The notes beneath the pieces are model-generated. The model had not been told where the DNA came from. It was given only the letters and a program-made list of their open reading frames with translations, and searched no databases. Below are positions 42,740-52,180 of a DNA stretch of 64,000 nucleotides, piece after piece; position 1 is the stretch's first letter; each line of letters begins with the position of its first letter. Made by a program: the position numbers and the translations under genes. The stretch spans positions 2,294,001 to 2,358,000 of the forward strand of contig NZ_QWEV01000005.1 in NCBI RefSeq assembly GCF_003858395.1, read 5' to 3'. The DNA comes from Acidipila sp. EB88. GTDB taxonomy: Bacteria > Acidobacteriota > Terriglobia > Terriglobales > Acidobacteriaceae.

Positions 42740-43615
42740 TTGAGTAAAGCCTCACTCCAAACCGTAGCCGCCCTGACCCTTGTTGCTGCCGGTGCCCTTG
42801 CGGCACTGTTGCCGCCCTCTGCCTACGCGCAGGACTACAACCTCAACCCCACCCGGCCCACCATCGCCAACGCCGTCACCATCCAGAGCCCCGGCGTGCT
42901 CCAGGTCGAGACCGGCTACGACGCCTACCCGCAAAGCACCCCCGGCAACCAGCAGACCGTCGCCACCAACTTCTTCTACTCGGTCCTGCCGCGCCTGCGC
43001 CTCGACTTCGGCTGGTCATCCTTCCAGCACCAGCAGCAGGGAGCCGACTCCACCAACGGCACCGGCGATATTTCCCTCGGCGGCAAGGTCGTCCTCCGGC
43101 AGGAGCACTACCACCGCCCCATGCCGGGCTTCGCCGTGCAGTACGAGGCTGAACTGCCCACCGCAAACCAGGACGCACTGCAAAGCTACGGCCAGCAGGC
43201 GATCTTCCTCACCAACCACCACTACGGCCCCAACGGCGACATCGACGTGATCCTCAACGCGTCCATCGTCCAGTCCGGCTGCCAATCCAGTACAGGCTGC
43301 GTCTACGGCGGCCAGCAGTCCCTCGCGCTCTCTTTCCACGAGCAGAAAAGCACCCGCCTCTACGCCGAGGCCTTTGCGCAAAACGTCGCCGCCTCCAACA
43401 CCCCGCCCGGTACCTACATCTTTGGCGGTTTCTACCACCAGTACGCCCAGAACTTCGGACTCGATGGCGGCCTGCGCTTCGGCGTCAGCAACCACTCCGC
43501 CTCCATCGGCACCACCGTCGGCCTGGTTTTTGGCAAGCGCGTCCATGCCGAGCCTGACACCAAGCCCAACGAGCAGGATGTCAACACCAACTTCCTGCGC
43601 CCCAGGCCGCACTAA
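42740..43615 (+). CDS. Putative outer-membrane beta-barrel protein
   Basis: 291 residues from a TTG start; the signal peptide is ALTLVAAGALAALLPPSAYAQ. I do not recognise a named family. The rest alternates polar and hydrophobic residues with many Tyr/Phe/Gly, for example VTIQSPGVLQVETGYDAYPQ, VLPRLRLDFGWSSFQHQQQG, VQYEAELPTAN and LDGGLRFGVSNHSASIGTTVGLVFGKRVH, the style of transporter or MetA-pathway-like barrels. One Cys pair (SGCQSSTGC) may form a disulfide. The downstream gap contains REP copy D. Confidence 0.78.
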   Translation: MSKASLQTVAALTLVAAGALAALLPPSAYAQDYNLNPTRPTIANAVTIQSPGVLQVETGYDAYPQSTPGNQQTVATNFFYSVLPRLRLDFGWSSFQHQQQGADSTNGTGDISLGGKVVLRQEHYHRPMPGFAVQYEAELPTANQDALQSYGQQAIFLTNHHYGPNGDIDVILNASIVQSGCQSSTGCVYGGQQSLALSFHEQKSTRLYAEAFAQNVAASNTPPGTYIFGGFYHQYAQNFGLDGGLRFGVSNHSASIGTTVGLVFGKRVHAEPDTKPNEQDVNTNFLRPRPH

Positions 43616-43666
43616 CCTCACCCGGCAGGTGGCCCGCGGCCAGGCTCTTATGCCTTTCAGGTACAC

Positions 43667-43703
43667 CCGCCACGAAGTGGCCGCCAGTCGCGCAGGCGGT
43701 CTG
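43667..43703 (+). repeat. REP-like palindromic repeat, copy D
   Basis: CCGCCACGAAGTGGCCGCCAG then TCGCGCAGGCGGTCTG. It lies between convergent genes (43615 and 43721). Confidence 0.75.
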
Positions 43704-43720
43704 CCCGCCCTGCCTCCTAT

Positions 43721-44692
43721 TTACTCCAGCACCAGCGAAACATCCCCCGGCTCCAGCCGCGTCAGCACCACCGCGGCCACCAGGATCAGCCCGCCGCCCA
43801 CCCACGCCATTGCCCCCAGGTGATCGCCCAGCAGCCAGATCCCCAGCGCCGAACCAAGCGCCGGTTCGATGTTCAAAAACACCGCCGCCCTCGACGCCGG
43901 CACATGCCGCATGCCCCAGTTCCAAAGCACGCTGGTGGCCGCCGTACAAAGCACGCCGCTCGCTACCAGCGACCACCAGGCCGCCGCCGAAACCCCGCGC
44001 ACCGGCGGCAGCGGCCTGCCGCCGAGCACGTCCCGACCCAGCACCCACACCACCAGCATCGCGGTCCCGGCAAGCAGGCCCCACGCCGTCACCTGCAGCG
44101 CCGAGTGCCGCCGCACCAGCGCCTTGTTCCACAGCAGCCACCCCAGCGAAAGCAGCAGCGACACCACCACCAGCAGGTCACCTTCCAGCGTCGGGCCTGC
44201 ACCCGTTCCATGCCCGCCGGCCGCATGCCCGCCGCTCAGCACAATCAGCACGATGCCCGCGCTCGAGCCCGCCAGCGCCAGCCATCCAGGCAGCGGCAGC
44301 CGTTCCCCGGCAAAGATCGTCGCACCCAGCGCCAGGATCCCCGGCATCGTCCCCACCATCAGCGCCGCGTGCGAAACGGTCGTCAGCGACAACCCGTAAA
44401 ACTGCGTCAGGAACTGCACCGGCACGCCCAGCAGCGAGGCCGCCAGCAGCTGCGCCCACTCGGGCCGCGTAAACTGCGGACGCCGCAACACCGGCAGCAG
44501 CGCCAGCGACGCAAACAAAAACCGGTACAGCACCATGTGCGTCGAGTTCATCGCGCCCAGCGCGATCTTGCCAAACAAAAAACCCGTGCTCCAAAGCGCC
44601 CCGGCCAGCGCACACGCCGCATACCCCAGCGCCGCCATGCTGCGTTTCTGCCCGTACTGCTGTTGCCGTAGGTTGCTCGTGCCAGCTGCCAT
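43721..44692 (-). CDS. EamA-family drug/metabolite transporter
   Basis: 323 residues from the ATG at 44692; a longer frame to 44827 is unlikely. Two repeated EamA halves, each about five helices: ACALAGALWSTGFLFGKIALGAMNSTHMVLYRFLFASLALLPVL, PVQFLTQFYGLSLTTVSHAALMVGTMPGILALGATIFAGERL, then LLVVVSLLLSLGWLLWNKALV, VLCTAATSVLWNWGMRHVPASRAAVFLNIEPALGSALGIWLLGDHL. The substrate is unknown; family members export metabolites or import others. Confidence 0.9.
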   Translation of the reverse strand: MAAGTSNLRQQQYGQKRSMAALGYAACALAGALWSTGFLFGKIALGAMNSTHMVLYRFLFASLALLPVLRRPQFTRPEWAQLLAASLLGVPVQFLTQFYGLSLTTVSHAALMVGTMPGILALGATIFAGERLPLPGWLALAGSSAGIVLIVLSGGHAAGGHGTGAGPTLEGDLLVVVSLLLSLGWLLWNKALVRRHSALQVTAWGLLAGTAMLVVWVLGRDVLGGRPLPPVRGVSAAAWWSLVASGVLCTAATSVLWNWGMRHVPASRAAVFLNIEPALGSALGIWLLGDHLGAMAWVGGGLILVAAVVLTRLEPGDVSLVLE

Positions 44693-45044
44693 GCTGTCTT
44701 TACTCTCGCACGCGACGATAGTCGCCTCCGGTTGCGTAGCTCCGATACTCCCGGCAGGCCACACCCACATCCCACCCCGATGCTCTTGACGCGCAGGGCA
44801 GCGCCGCCTCGTCCAACCCGTCCGCACCCGCCGACCGCGATTTTGGCTGGGTTGTCGAGTAAGCCTGTAAAAACTACCTCGATTTCGCGGGACTATGTAG
44901 AAATGTCATGGATAATGAAGAGCCTCTCTGGATGCATGTTGACGAGGCGCTTAGCGTTCTTTATTCACCTGCTCCGTGAAAGCCGTCCGCATGGCAGGCG
45001 ACTTCGCCGGACAACTTAACAGGGCATTCCAAAGGAAGCCAGCA
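44693..45044. other. Intergenic region, divergent
   Basis: 352 bases between the EamA gene (minus) and the secreted protein (plus). The half near the secreted gene is less GC-rich than neighbouring DNA (for example GTAAGCCTGTAAAAACTACC). I see no gene, tRNA or clear consensus promoter; a promoter for the right-hand gene is expected here. Confidence 0.5.
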
Positions 45045-46232
45045 ATGTCGTTAAAGAACTCTCGTTTCGTCCTTGTTGCAGGCCTGCTCAGCTTAGCCTG
45101 CTTCAGCGTGTTTCTTTCTCCCCGGCACGCTGGGGCGCAAAGCACGTGTGCCTCGAGCAGGTACGGCGGAAGCTTCGCCCCGGGCGTTATAGCTACAGAT
45201 CAGCCATTCACGTTTCAGTTCGGCTTCTCGCGGGCACCATCAGCGTCCTGTGTGGTTCAGGTTGCCTACTCACTCGCAAATGCAACCGGCCAGATACTCT
45301 TATCCGGCAGCACCACGACCAACAGCAGTGGTCAGGCGGTTTTCACTTCCAACGGGCTGGCCGCAGGAAGCTACGTCATCACTTTCAACGCTGCTGGTTT
45401 CCCTCCGTACCCCCTGTACTTAACAGTGGGGCCAACTGGGGACGAAGCCTCTCTGACCGGGCAGTATGCGTTTCTGGTGCAGGGCAACACCGCTACCTCA
45501 TCCGGCGGCGCAGCAAGCAAGGCAGCAATCGCTGGCAGCATGACCCTTGACGGCAAAGGAAACATCAGCTCTGGTGTCGTAGATCTGAACGCGGCCACCG
45601 GCAACTTCCAGCAACTCGCAGTCACCGGGCATTACGCGAACTATCCCGGGCAAGGTTCAATCGTGCTCGAAAGCAGTATCGGCAAGATCGCGTTTCAGTT
45701 CACGGGCAACCCAAGAACAAATCCCTTGCAAAACGCCGTCTTCACCATCCTGCCGCGTGGGCCCGTCTATGGAACAGGCGTGATTGCAAAGCAAGACCCC
45801 ACGTCCTTTAGTATTTTCAACGACCTGCAAAATCTAAGCTATGAGCTTGCGCTCACCGGAGAGTCTCCATGTGCAAGCTCCTGTGTTTCCGCTGCAGGCA
45901 ACGCGTTTCCGGTATCGGCGACAGGGTCTTTCACTATCGACCAAAACGGAATGGGCACACCCACAGGCACATTCAACTTCGAACCTGCAGAAACGTTTGA
46001 TACAGCTGTGATCCCAAGCACTGGATTTTCCGGAGCGATCCGCTCCACAAGCGATTCTTACGGCAGTGCGGACGCGAATGGACGCGCTATTCTCACGCTC
46101 AACGCCTCCTCTGTGACCTCAGGCGCTGCCACCAGCTACGCCTTCTACCGCGTGGACGCCGCTCACTTCTTCATGATGTCTCTTGATCCCCATGTCAGCA
46201 CCATCCTGCTGAGTGGAGCTGCTACCCAGTAG
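45045..46232 (+). CDS. Secreted protein of an acidobacterial GQYAFL/DGKGNI repeat-like family
   Basis: 395 residues from the ATG at 45045; signal peptide MSLKNSRFVLVAGLLSLACF to AGAQ. First part resembles an Ig-like domain (FTFQFGFSRAPSASCVVQVAYSL, GSYVITFNAAGFPPYPLYLTV, about 40-130). The second part carries the pattern LTGQYAFLVQGNTATSSGGAASKAAIAGSMTLDGKGNISSGVVDLNAATG, common in proteins of this phylum, probably barrel- or fold-forming. Function unknown. The gene is visibly less GC-rich than its neighbours and its codon third positions are mixed, so it may have been acquired recently. It ends in a strong terminator. Confidence 0.75.
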   Translation: MSLKNSRFVLVAGLLSLACFSVFLSPRHAGAQSTCASSRYGGSFAPGVIATDQPFTFQFGFSRAPSASCVVQVAYSLANATGQILLSGSTTTNSSGQAVFTSNGLAAGSYVITFNAAGFPPYPLYLTVGPTGDEASLTGQYAFLVQGNTATSSGGAASKAAIAGSMTLDGKGNISSGVVDLNAATGNFQQLAVTGHYANYPGQGSIVLESSIGKIAFQFTGNPRTNPLQNAVFTILPRGPVYGTGVIAKQDPTSFSIFNDLQNLSYELALTGESPCASSCVSAAGNAFPVSATGSFTIDQNGMGTPTGTFNFEPAETFDTAVIPSTGFSGAIRSTSDSYGSADANGRAILTLNASSVTSGAATSYAFYRVDAAHFFMMSLDPHVSTILLSGAATQ

Positions 46233-46256
46233 AACCACCCTGCAGCCGAACAAAGC

Positions 46257-46290
46257 AAAGCCGGAGCTACCTGGCTCCGGCTTTCGCTTT
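46257..46290 (+). terminator. Rho-independent terminator after the secreted protein
   Basis: AAAGCCGGAGC-TACCTG-GCTCCGGCTTT, an 11-bp stem, followed by CGCTTTCG. It lies 24 bases past the stop of the gene at 45045-46232 and before the convergent M13 gene. Confidence 0.8.
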
Positions 46291-46400
46291 CGTCGTTCAG
46301 GAGGTCAAGGTCTTGCTGCACTGCGTGTCGGATGAACGGCAGCAATCATCGGAAAAAGCTGTTCTCCACGCCGGACGCGCCGAGCCCGCACCCACCCCAC

Positions 46401-48656
46401 CTACCAGATCGCACATCGCTTCACCGGCACCATCGCCGCCCCGGCTTTGCACTGAAACGCCTCCGCAAACGCCGGCATGTTCTCCACCACACCATTCACC
46501 CTGTACTTCTCCGGCGCATGCGGATCCACCTCCGTGCGCTCACGCATGCTTTCCGGCCGCGTACTCTCGCACCAGCTCTGCCCATACGCCGCGAAAAACT
46601 GCTGCACCGGCGTCAGTCCGCCATAGCTCGCATCCCCCGGCGTCAACAGCGACACGCCCGCCTCCTTCGCCTTGTCCATGTATGCGAGATACGCCAGCCG
46701 CAGCCCGGCCAGGTCCGCCAGGTTCTCGCCCAGCGTCAGCTTGCCATTCACATGCAGTTCAGGCGTGCCCGGCTCCGCCACCGCCACAAAGCCGTCATAC
46801 TCGTTCACCACGCATTCCGCGCGCTCGGCAAACTGCTTGGCATCATCCTTGCGCCACCAGTCGCGCAGGTTGCCCTGCCCGTCAAACTGCCGCCCCTCAT
46901 CATCGAAGCCATGCGTCAGCTCATGCCCGATCGTGCCGCCTGCCGCGCCATAGTTCACCGCGTCGTCCTGGCTTGGGTCAAACTGCGGCGGCTGCAAAAT
47001 CCCGGCAGGGAAGTTGATGCTGTTCATCTGCGGGTTGTAATACGCATTCACCGTCGGCGGCGTCATCTCCCACTCGCCGCGGTCCACCGGCCGCCCGATC
47101 TTGCGCACATCCCGCGCCACGTCAAACGCATTCGCGCGCAGGGCGTTGCCAAATGCATCCGTGCGCACCATCGCCAGCGAGGAGTAATCCCGCCACGTAT
47201 CCGGGTAGCCGATATGGTTCGTCACCAGGTGCAGCTTGCGCTTCGCCTCGGTCTTGGTCGCGGCGCTCATCCATGCCAGCGCGTCGATGTCATGCTCTGC
47301 GGCCGTTTCGATCGCGCGCGTCAGCTCGCCGGTGCGCGCTTTGTCCTCCGGGCTGAACTTGGCTTTGACATACTCCTCGCCCAGCGCCTCGCCCACCTCG
47401 CTGTCCACCCGCTCCGCACAGCGTTTCCAGCGCGGCTCCTGCTCGGGCACGCCCGACAGCACCTTGCCGTAAAACGCGAACGCCTCATCATCCAGCGGCT
47501 GCGGCAGCGCCGTGCCCGGCACCGAGCGCACCACCACCCACCGCAAAAACGTCTTGATATCCTCCAGGCTCGCCGCCTCCAGCGAGTCATGCAGTTCCAG
47601 GAAGTACACCGGCTCCTGCACGTTCAACGACTGCACCGCGGGTGCATGCATCGCCTCCAGGAACGTGCCCATCCGCAGCTCGGGCGAGTTCGCGTCAAAC
47701 TGCACCAGCGGCGTGCGGTGGTACAGCTTGGTCGGGTCCCGCATCTCGAGCCGCGACAGCGAGGCCGCCGCCAGCTTGGTCTCCATGCGTAGCACCACGC
47801 CGGCATCCACCGTGGCCTGCGACTCCGGCTCGCCCATCAGCACAAATGTCCGCCGCACGTGCTCCACATACTGCGTGCGCAGCTCCGCGCTCTTGCCATC
47901 GGTGCGGTCGTAGTAGCCTTTTTCCGGCAGCCCAAGCGCCGGTTGCGCAATCGTGGCAATCTGCTGCGTGGCGTTGCGAAAATCCTGCTGCGATCCAAAC
48001 TGGAAGAACCCTGAGACTCCCTTCGTGTGCAACTGTGCCAGCAGCGCCGGCAGTTGGTCCCTTTGCTTCACCGCGTCGACCGCGGCCAGCAGCTCCGCCA
48101 GCGGCTTTGTGCCCAGCGCATTGATCGCGTCCGTGTCCATGCACGCCGCGTACGCATCGCCGATCCTCTGCTGGTTCGCCGTACGCGCGGCACCCCCGCT
48201 CGCCGCCTTTTCCAGGATCGTTCGCAGCACCTGCTCGTTCTGGTCCGTCGTTTCCGTGTCGCGCCCATACGCCGCACGGTCCGCGGGAATCGGGTGCGCC
48301 TTGAGCCACCCTCCACACGCATACTGGTAAAAGTCGGTGCAGGGGTCCGCCGTGGTATCCCGCAGCGCCGGGTCAAAGTCATGCAGCGCCGGTGCGGCTG
48401 GCGCAGGCTTCGGCGAACCGTTCTGATCCCCCGTCCCCTTGACGCCGGCCGTCTGCACGGCACTCTGCGCCCGTACCACGCCCCACCCGCCGGCACCCGC
48501 CGGCAATCCCATCGCAGCGATGCCCAGCAGTCCCGCACCCAGCAGGAGTCGCTGTGCTCCCGTACGTCTCGAGCGGGGCGCTGCATGGCCCTTCTCGGCA
48601 GCCATGGCTGTTTGTGTCAACGAAATCCCGCTGTGTGTTTTCAAAGAATGCTTCAT
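46401..48656 (-). CDS. M13-family zinc metallopeptidase (neprilysin-like), exported
   Basis: 751 residues. A signal or anchor near residues 35-55 (LLLGAGLLGIAAMGLPAGAG) and then FDPALRDTTADPCTDFYQYACGGWLKAHPIPADRAAYG, the standard M13 N-terminal block. Zinc motif: YGAAGGTIGHELTHGFDDEGRQFD near 555, with the third ligand in GENLADLAGLRLAYLAY. The C terminus ends VKRCAIW, the CxxW end typical of the family, and VNGVVENMPAFAEAFQC lies before it. It probably degrades peptides outside the cytoplasm. Convergent with the preceding gene, divergent from the propeller-like gene. Confidence 0.95.
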   Translation of the reverse strand: MKHSLKTHSGISLTQTAMAAEKGHAAPRSRRTGAQRLLLGAGLLGIAAMGLPAGAGGWGVVRAQSAVQTAGVKGTGDQNGSPKPAPAAPALHDFDPALRDTTADPCTDFYQYACGGWLKAHPIPADRAAYGRDTETTDQNEQVLRTILEKAASGGAARTANQQRIGDAYAACMDTDAINALGTKPLAELLAAVDAVKQRDQLPALLAQLHTKGVSGFFQFGSQQDFRNATQQIATIAQPALGLPEKGYYDRTDGKSAELRTQYVEHVRRTFVLMGEPESQATVDAGVVLRMETKLAAASLSRLEMRDPTKLYHRTPLVQFDANSPELRMGTFLEAMHAPAVQSLNVQEPVYFLELHDSLEAASLEDIKTFLRWVVVRSVPGTALPQPLDDEAFAFYGKVLSGVPEQEPRWKRCAERVDSEVGEALGEEYVKAKFSPEDKARTGELTRAIETAAEHDIDALAWMSAATKTEAKRKLHLVTNHIGYPDTWRDYSSLAMVRTDAFGNALRANAFDVARDVRKIGRPVDRGEWEMTPPTVNAYYNPQMNSINFPAGILQPPQFDPSQDDAVNYGAAGGTIGHELTHGFDDEGRQFDGQGNLRDWWRKDDAKQFAERAECVVNEYDGFVAVAEPGTPELHVNGKLTLGENLADLAGLRLAYLAYMDKAKEAGVSLLTPGDASYGGLTPVQQFFAAYGQSWCESTRPESMRERTEVDPHAPEKYRVNGVVENMPAFAEAFQCKAGAAMVPVKRCAIW

Positions 48657-48820
48657 GGAATGATCAGGCCTTTGCGCTTCGCGACATGTCAGCAGGGTGC
48701 GTCCGATTTGCTCTCAGGACGGAGCAAAGCCGGGGCGACTCCAGGAATCTGCTCGATGGGGTCGAACAGGGCGTACCCATGGATATTCACCTGCCAGCCC
48801 CTTGCTGCACAATAGCAAGC

Positions 48821-50350
48821 ATGGTGCAACCAGCGGCGCTGCCGGAGCCACGAGGCGAAAAGTCTCTGCAATCCCGCTCAGATTCCTCGGAGCTCTCGCC
48901 GGCCGCGTCCGGGCTATGCTCCACGTTCACGCCGCGCGCCCCACACGCGTCCGCTCGCCGCCGCCGCGTCTCGCGGCTCCTCTGCGCCGCATTAGCGGGC
49001 CTTGCCCTCTGCCTCGCCGGCAATCCGGTGCAGGCGGCCCAGCCGCCCGCACCGGAGAAGACGCCCGCCAAGGTCTCGGAGAAACCCGCCCCCTCCAGCG
49101 TCCACCCCTCCGTCCGCATCCCCGTCGAGCCGCTCGGTTTCGTCCCCCCGGGCAAGCTCTTCATGCCCTATCGCATCCCCTCCGCCACCCTCGACTACCT
49201 CGACGCCGACCACCTGCTCTTCACCTTCCACAGCGCCAAACTCATGCGCCGCGAGCCCGACGAGCCGCTCGAAGACCAGGACCAGACCGTGCACGCACTC
49301 GTGCTCTCCCTGCCCACCGGCAAGGTTACCGCCGAGGGCACCTGGCGCCTCCACGACCGCGAGCGCTACCTCTGGGTGCTGGGCAATGGCCACTTCCTCA
49401 TGCGTCAGCGCGACACCCTCTACATCGGCGACAGCTCGCTCGTGCTCTCCACCTACCTGCACCCCGAAGGCAAGCTCGCTTCCGTGCAGCTCTCGCCCGA
49501 TAACTCCACCCTGATCGTCCAGTACGCCAACGAGGTCAAGGACGACGAGCAGAACGCCCTCGGCGATACGCCGCCCCACAGCAGGCCTACTCTCGGTCCC
49601 GGTCCGACACTGGGTCCCTCCCCTAGTGCTTCTTCCAGCGCCGGCACCGGCAGCACCGGCAACCCCGACCCCAACGATGCCGAAACTCGCTTTCCGCAGC
49701 GACGCAAGGAGTACACCCTGCTCAGCATCGACGTGGCCCGTCACTCTGCCACGCGCCTCGGCGTGGTGCATCGCCCGCTCGCGTTCACGCTCGTACAGGA
49801 CGGCTACCTCGGCGTCGCGCAGGGCAATGGCAAGCTGTGGGACGTCAAGTTTGCCCGCTTCGGCCAGGAGCCCGAACACCTCAACAGCGTCACCAGCACC
49901 TGTCAGCCGCTGCTGCTTTCGGTCAGCCCCGGCGTGTTCCTTGCGCAAAGCTGCCTGCCCTATTCCTCCGACCACCTGGTGCAGGCCTTTGATCTCCACG
50001 GCCACAAGCTCTGGGAGCAGGTCTGGCAGTCGCGCTTCGTCTGGGGCACCTTTGCCTACAGCGATGCCGGCAACCGCTTCGCCTACGGCTCCATCGAGGT
50101 CAACCACGATCTCGCCACCCTGGACCCCGTAGAAGATGGCTCCATCCTCGGCGAACCGGTGGGCGTCTTCTCCATCGCCTCCGGCAAGCTCGACACCGTG
50201 CTCGACGCTACGCCGATCCTCACTGCCGGCGAAAACTTCTCGCTGTCCCCCGACGGCAACACCCTTGCCATCCTCCGCGAGGGCGCCATCGAGCTCTACC
50301 CGCTCCCCAGCGCCGCCCCGCCACCCGCCGTCACCGCATCCTCCAAGTAG
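48821..50350 (+). CDS. Exported propeller-like protein of unknown function
   Basis: 509 residues from the ATG at 48821. A long N-terminal segment precedes the hydrophobic stretch RLLCAALAGLALCLAGNPVQA (about 65-85), so the signal peptide is unusually long or translation starts later. The mature part seems a beta-propeller: repeats such as YLDADHLLFTFHSAKL, ERYLWVLGNGHFLMRQRDTLYI, QLSPDNSTLIVQY, and ENFSLSPDGNTLAILREGAIELY. It opens with a short Pro/Lys-rich region. A Ser/Gly/Pro-rich loop (TLGPGPTLGPSPSASSSAG) sits in the middle. No catalytic motif recognised. Confidence 0.75.
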   Translation: MVQPAALPEPRGEKSLQSRSDSSELSPAASGLCSTFTPRAPHASARRRRVSRLLCAALAGLALCLAGNPVQAAQPPAPEKTPAKVSEKPAPSSVHPSVRIPVEPLGFVPPGKLFMPYRIPSATLDYLDADHLLFTFHSAKLMRREPDEPLEDQDQTVHALVLSLPTGKVTAEGTWRLHDRERYLWVLGNGHFLMRQRDTLYIGDSSLVLSTYLHPEGKLASVQLSPDNSTLIVQYANEVKDDEQNALGDTPPHSRPTLGPGPTLGPSPSASSSAGTGSTGNPDPNDAETRFPQRRKEYTLLSIDVARHSATRLGVVHRPLAFTLVQDGYLGVAQGNGKLWDVKFARFGQEPEHLNSVTSTCQPLLLSVSPGVFLAQSCLPYSSDHLVQAFDLHGHKLWEQVWQSRFVWGTFAYSDAGNRFAYGSIEVNHDLATLDPVEDGSILGEPVGVFSIASGKLDTVLDATPILTAGENFSLSPDGNTLAILREGAIELYPLPSAAPPPAVTASSK

Positions 50351-50628
50351 CCGGAGAGAGCGCCGCCGCCGCAAGCCCATGCAGGCCGCCCGCCGGCAAC
50401 GAAGCAGGGCAGGGAAGCAGGGCAGGGAACAGCGCTCGGCACGATCGCCACCGCGCGGCACAGCCCATCCGGCCAGCACCACGCGCCCAAGTACCACACG
50501 CCCAAGCCCCGCACCCACGCTCGCGCGCTTCCCCAACGCTTTGTCTCTAGGCGCCAATCACTCCGCGACAGAACCAGCCCGCACACGCCCGCACTCCGCC
50601 GGCATCTCACCCGCAGGAGAGCCCAGCG

Positions 50629-51096
50629 ATGTTCCCACCCTTCCGCTCCATCCCACCCGTACTCACGCTCGCCGCGGTCACCGCCGCGTTCTTTCTCACG
50701 CGCCGCTTTCGCCCACTCTCCCCGCGTATCGGCCTCGTCGTGCGCTGCATCGCCGCAGCTCCGCTCGTCGCCTCCGGCATCGTGCACCTGGCGCGCCCCT
50801 CGGTGTTCACCAGCCTCCTGCCGCCGCCCTTGCCGCAGCAACCCTGGCTCATTGTGGTCACCGGCCTGCCCGAGCTCCTCGGTGCCGCCGGCCTGTTCCT
50901 CCCCTCCACCCGCCGCGCCGCCGCCCTGTCGCTCGCCGTTTTCATGATCGCGATCTTCCCCGCCAACGTGTACGTCGCCGGCAAAACCGTCGGAGGCCTC
51001 ACCATGCCCGAGGTCCCGCTGCGCACCTCCATGCAGGCCGCCTACATCGTGCTCCTGCTCGTCGCCGGCTGGGGCCTGCCCGCCAAGCGCACCTGA
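50629..51096 (+). CDS. DoxX-like small membrane protein
   Basis: 155 residues; AGGAGAG lies upstream. Four membrane helices can be seen: VLTLAAVTAAFFLT, GLVVRCIAAAPLVASGIVHLA, PWLIVVTGLPELLGAAGLFLP and ALSLAVFMIAIFPANVYVA. The arrangement and the block SGIVHLARPSVFTSLLPPPLPQ... ITGLPELLGAAGLFLP matches DoxX/DoxD-like membrane proteins, whose function is poorly known. The preceding 278 bases (50351-50628) hold only a short tandem repeat of GCAGGGCAGGGAA and related motifs. Confidence 0.8.
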   Translation: MFPPFRSIPPVLTLAAVTAAFFLTRRFRPLSPRIGLVVRCIAAAPLVASGIVHLARPSVFTSLLPPPLPQQPWLIVVTGLPELLGAAGLFLPSTRRAAALSLAVFMIAIFPANVYVAGKTVGGLTMPEVPLRTSMQAAYIVLLLVAGWGLPAKRT

Positions 51097-51316
51097 CGCA
51101 GTTGCAGTTGCCTGCAATTAAGAGAACGGAGCAACCTGCCCGACAGCATGCTCAACGCGGGACGTCCTTCCAGTAAGCCTTTTTGCTGCGCCTCTTTGTA
51201 ACAGACGCACGCAATACTGACGTCCTAAGCGCTTCCTTGATCACGGGGACCGTCGGTGCAGCGTCGTATGAAGTACGCTCAGGATCCAGATCCGTGAGGA
51301 GGCACTAGAGCCGTCT

Positions 51317-52180
51317 ATGTACACTCCATCGAAAGTGATTCGCAGCTTGGCTCTAATCTCGAGTTTGATGTTGATGTGGGTCTCTCTTCCCACAGGACGC
51401 GCTCAGCAGTCGGAAGCGATCAACCCTGCCACTTACGCCAAGTTTGAGGTTGCATCTGTCAAGCCGGGCAGACCCGGAGGTTATCGCTCATTTCGTATCG
51501 AGCCCGGCACTTTCTCAATGACGGGAGTCACGGTGAAAGACCTACTGGCCTATGCGTATGGCGTAAGGCCTGATCAAGTACAGGGTGGACCTTCTTGGGT
51601 GACCACAAATCTCTACGACATCATGGCCAGGGAAAGCCGAGAAAGCGTTGCACATATACATCTTCTTACTCCCCCTAAGAGGGTTCAGGAACTCCATGAA
51701 ATGGCACGCTCGCTATTGGCGGATCGATTCGGTGTTGCAGTCAAGAGCGAGTGGAGAGTGCTTCCGGTCTATAGCCTGTTGATAGCACAGGGTGGGCCCA
51801 GGTTGGCACCGAGCGATCCTCTGACCGCTGCTGATGGAGGAACCGTCAGAGTCGAGCCCAACATGATCGATCTCAAAGGGCAGACCTTGGGCGTGTTGGC
51901 GACAGAACTCGCAGAACGATTCGGTCGTGAAGTGCAGGACAATACGCATTTGAACGGCAAGTACGACATCCACTTGCAATGGTCTGTTGATGAAGCTCCC
52001 GGGAGTGCCGTCGAACAACCAGGCGGTAGAAGCGATGCACAAGATGGCCAGAGTAGCGGCAGCTCTTCCTTGTCTATCTGGTCTGCCCTGAAGGAGGAAT
52101 TAGGATTGCGCCTTGAAAAAACCAGGGCTCCTGTAAATGACATTTTCATCGTTGATGCCAGGCTTCCCAATGCCGACTAG
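51317..52180 (+). CDS. TIGR03435-family protein
   Basis: 287 residues from the ATG at 51317; GAGGAGG is 14-20 bases upstream. Signal peptide IRSLALISSLMLMWVSLPTGRAQQ. The family's opening TYAKFEVASVKPGRPGGYRSFRIEPGTFSMTGVTVKDLLAYAYGVRPDQVQGGPSWV is followed by LLADRFGVAVKSEWRVLPVYSLLIAQGGPRL, TLGVLATELAERFGREVQDNT and GKYDIHLQWS, and ends LGLRLEKTRAPVNDIFIVD. The family is greatly expanded in Acidobacteriota; function unknown. The gene is less GC-rich than neighbours and stands alone between two long non-coding gaps, so it may be mobile or recently gained. Confidence 0.88.
   Translation: MYTPSKVIRSLALISSLMLMWVSLPTGRAQQSEAINPATYAKFEVASVKPGRPGGYRSFRIEPGTFSMTGVTVKDLLAYAYGVRPDQVQGGPSWVTTNLYDIMARESRESVAHIHLLTPPKRVQELHEMARSLLADRFGVAVKSEWRVLPVYSLLIAQGGPRLAPSDPLTAADGGTVRVEPNMIDLKGQTLGVLATELAERFGREVQDNTHLNGKYDIHLQWSVDEAPGSAVEQPGGRSDAQDGQSSGSSSLSIWSALKEELGLRLEKTRAPVNDIFIVDARLPNAD

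Noticed and set aside
40176..42806. An 876-residue open frame on the minus strand that extends rpe across holA and lptE
   Set aside because: Only the last 235 codons are RPE. The rest is Gly/Val/Ala-rich antisense text of genes with strong motifs on the plus strand.
46332..47792. A 486-residue plus-strand frame and long antisense frames over other genes
   Set aside because: Antisense to the M13 peptidase; His/Arg-rich, without motifs or ribosome sites.
50400..50560. Short tandem motifs (GCAGGGCAGGGAA twice; CACGCGCCCAAGTAC then CACACGCCCAAGCCC)
   Set aside because: Two copies each, no regular spacer; simple sequence and not a CRISPR array or attachment site.
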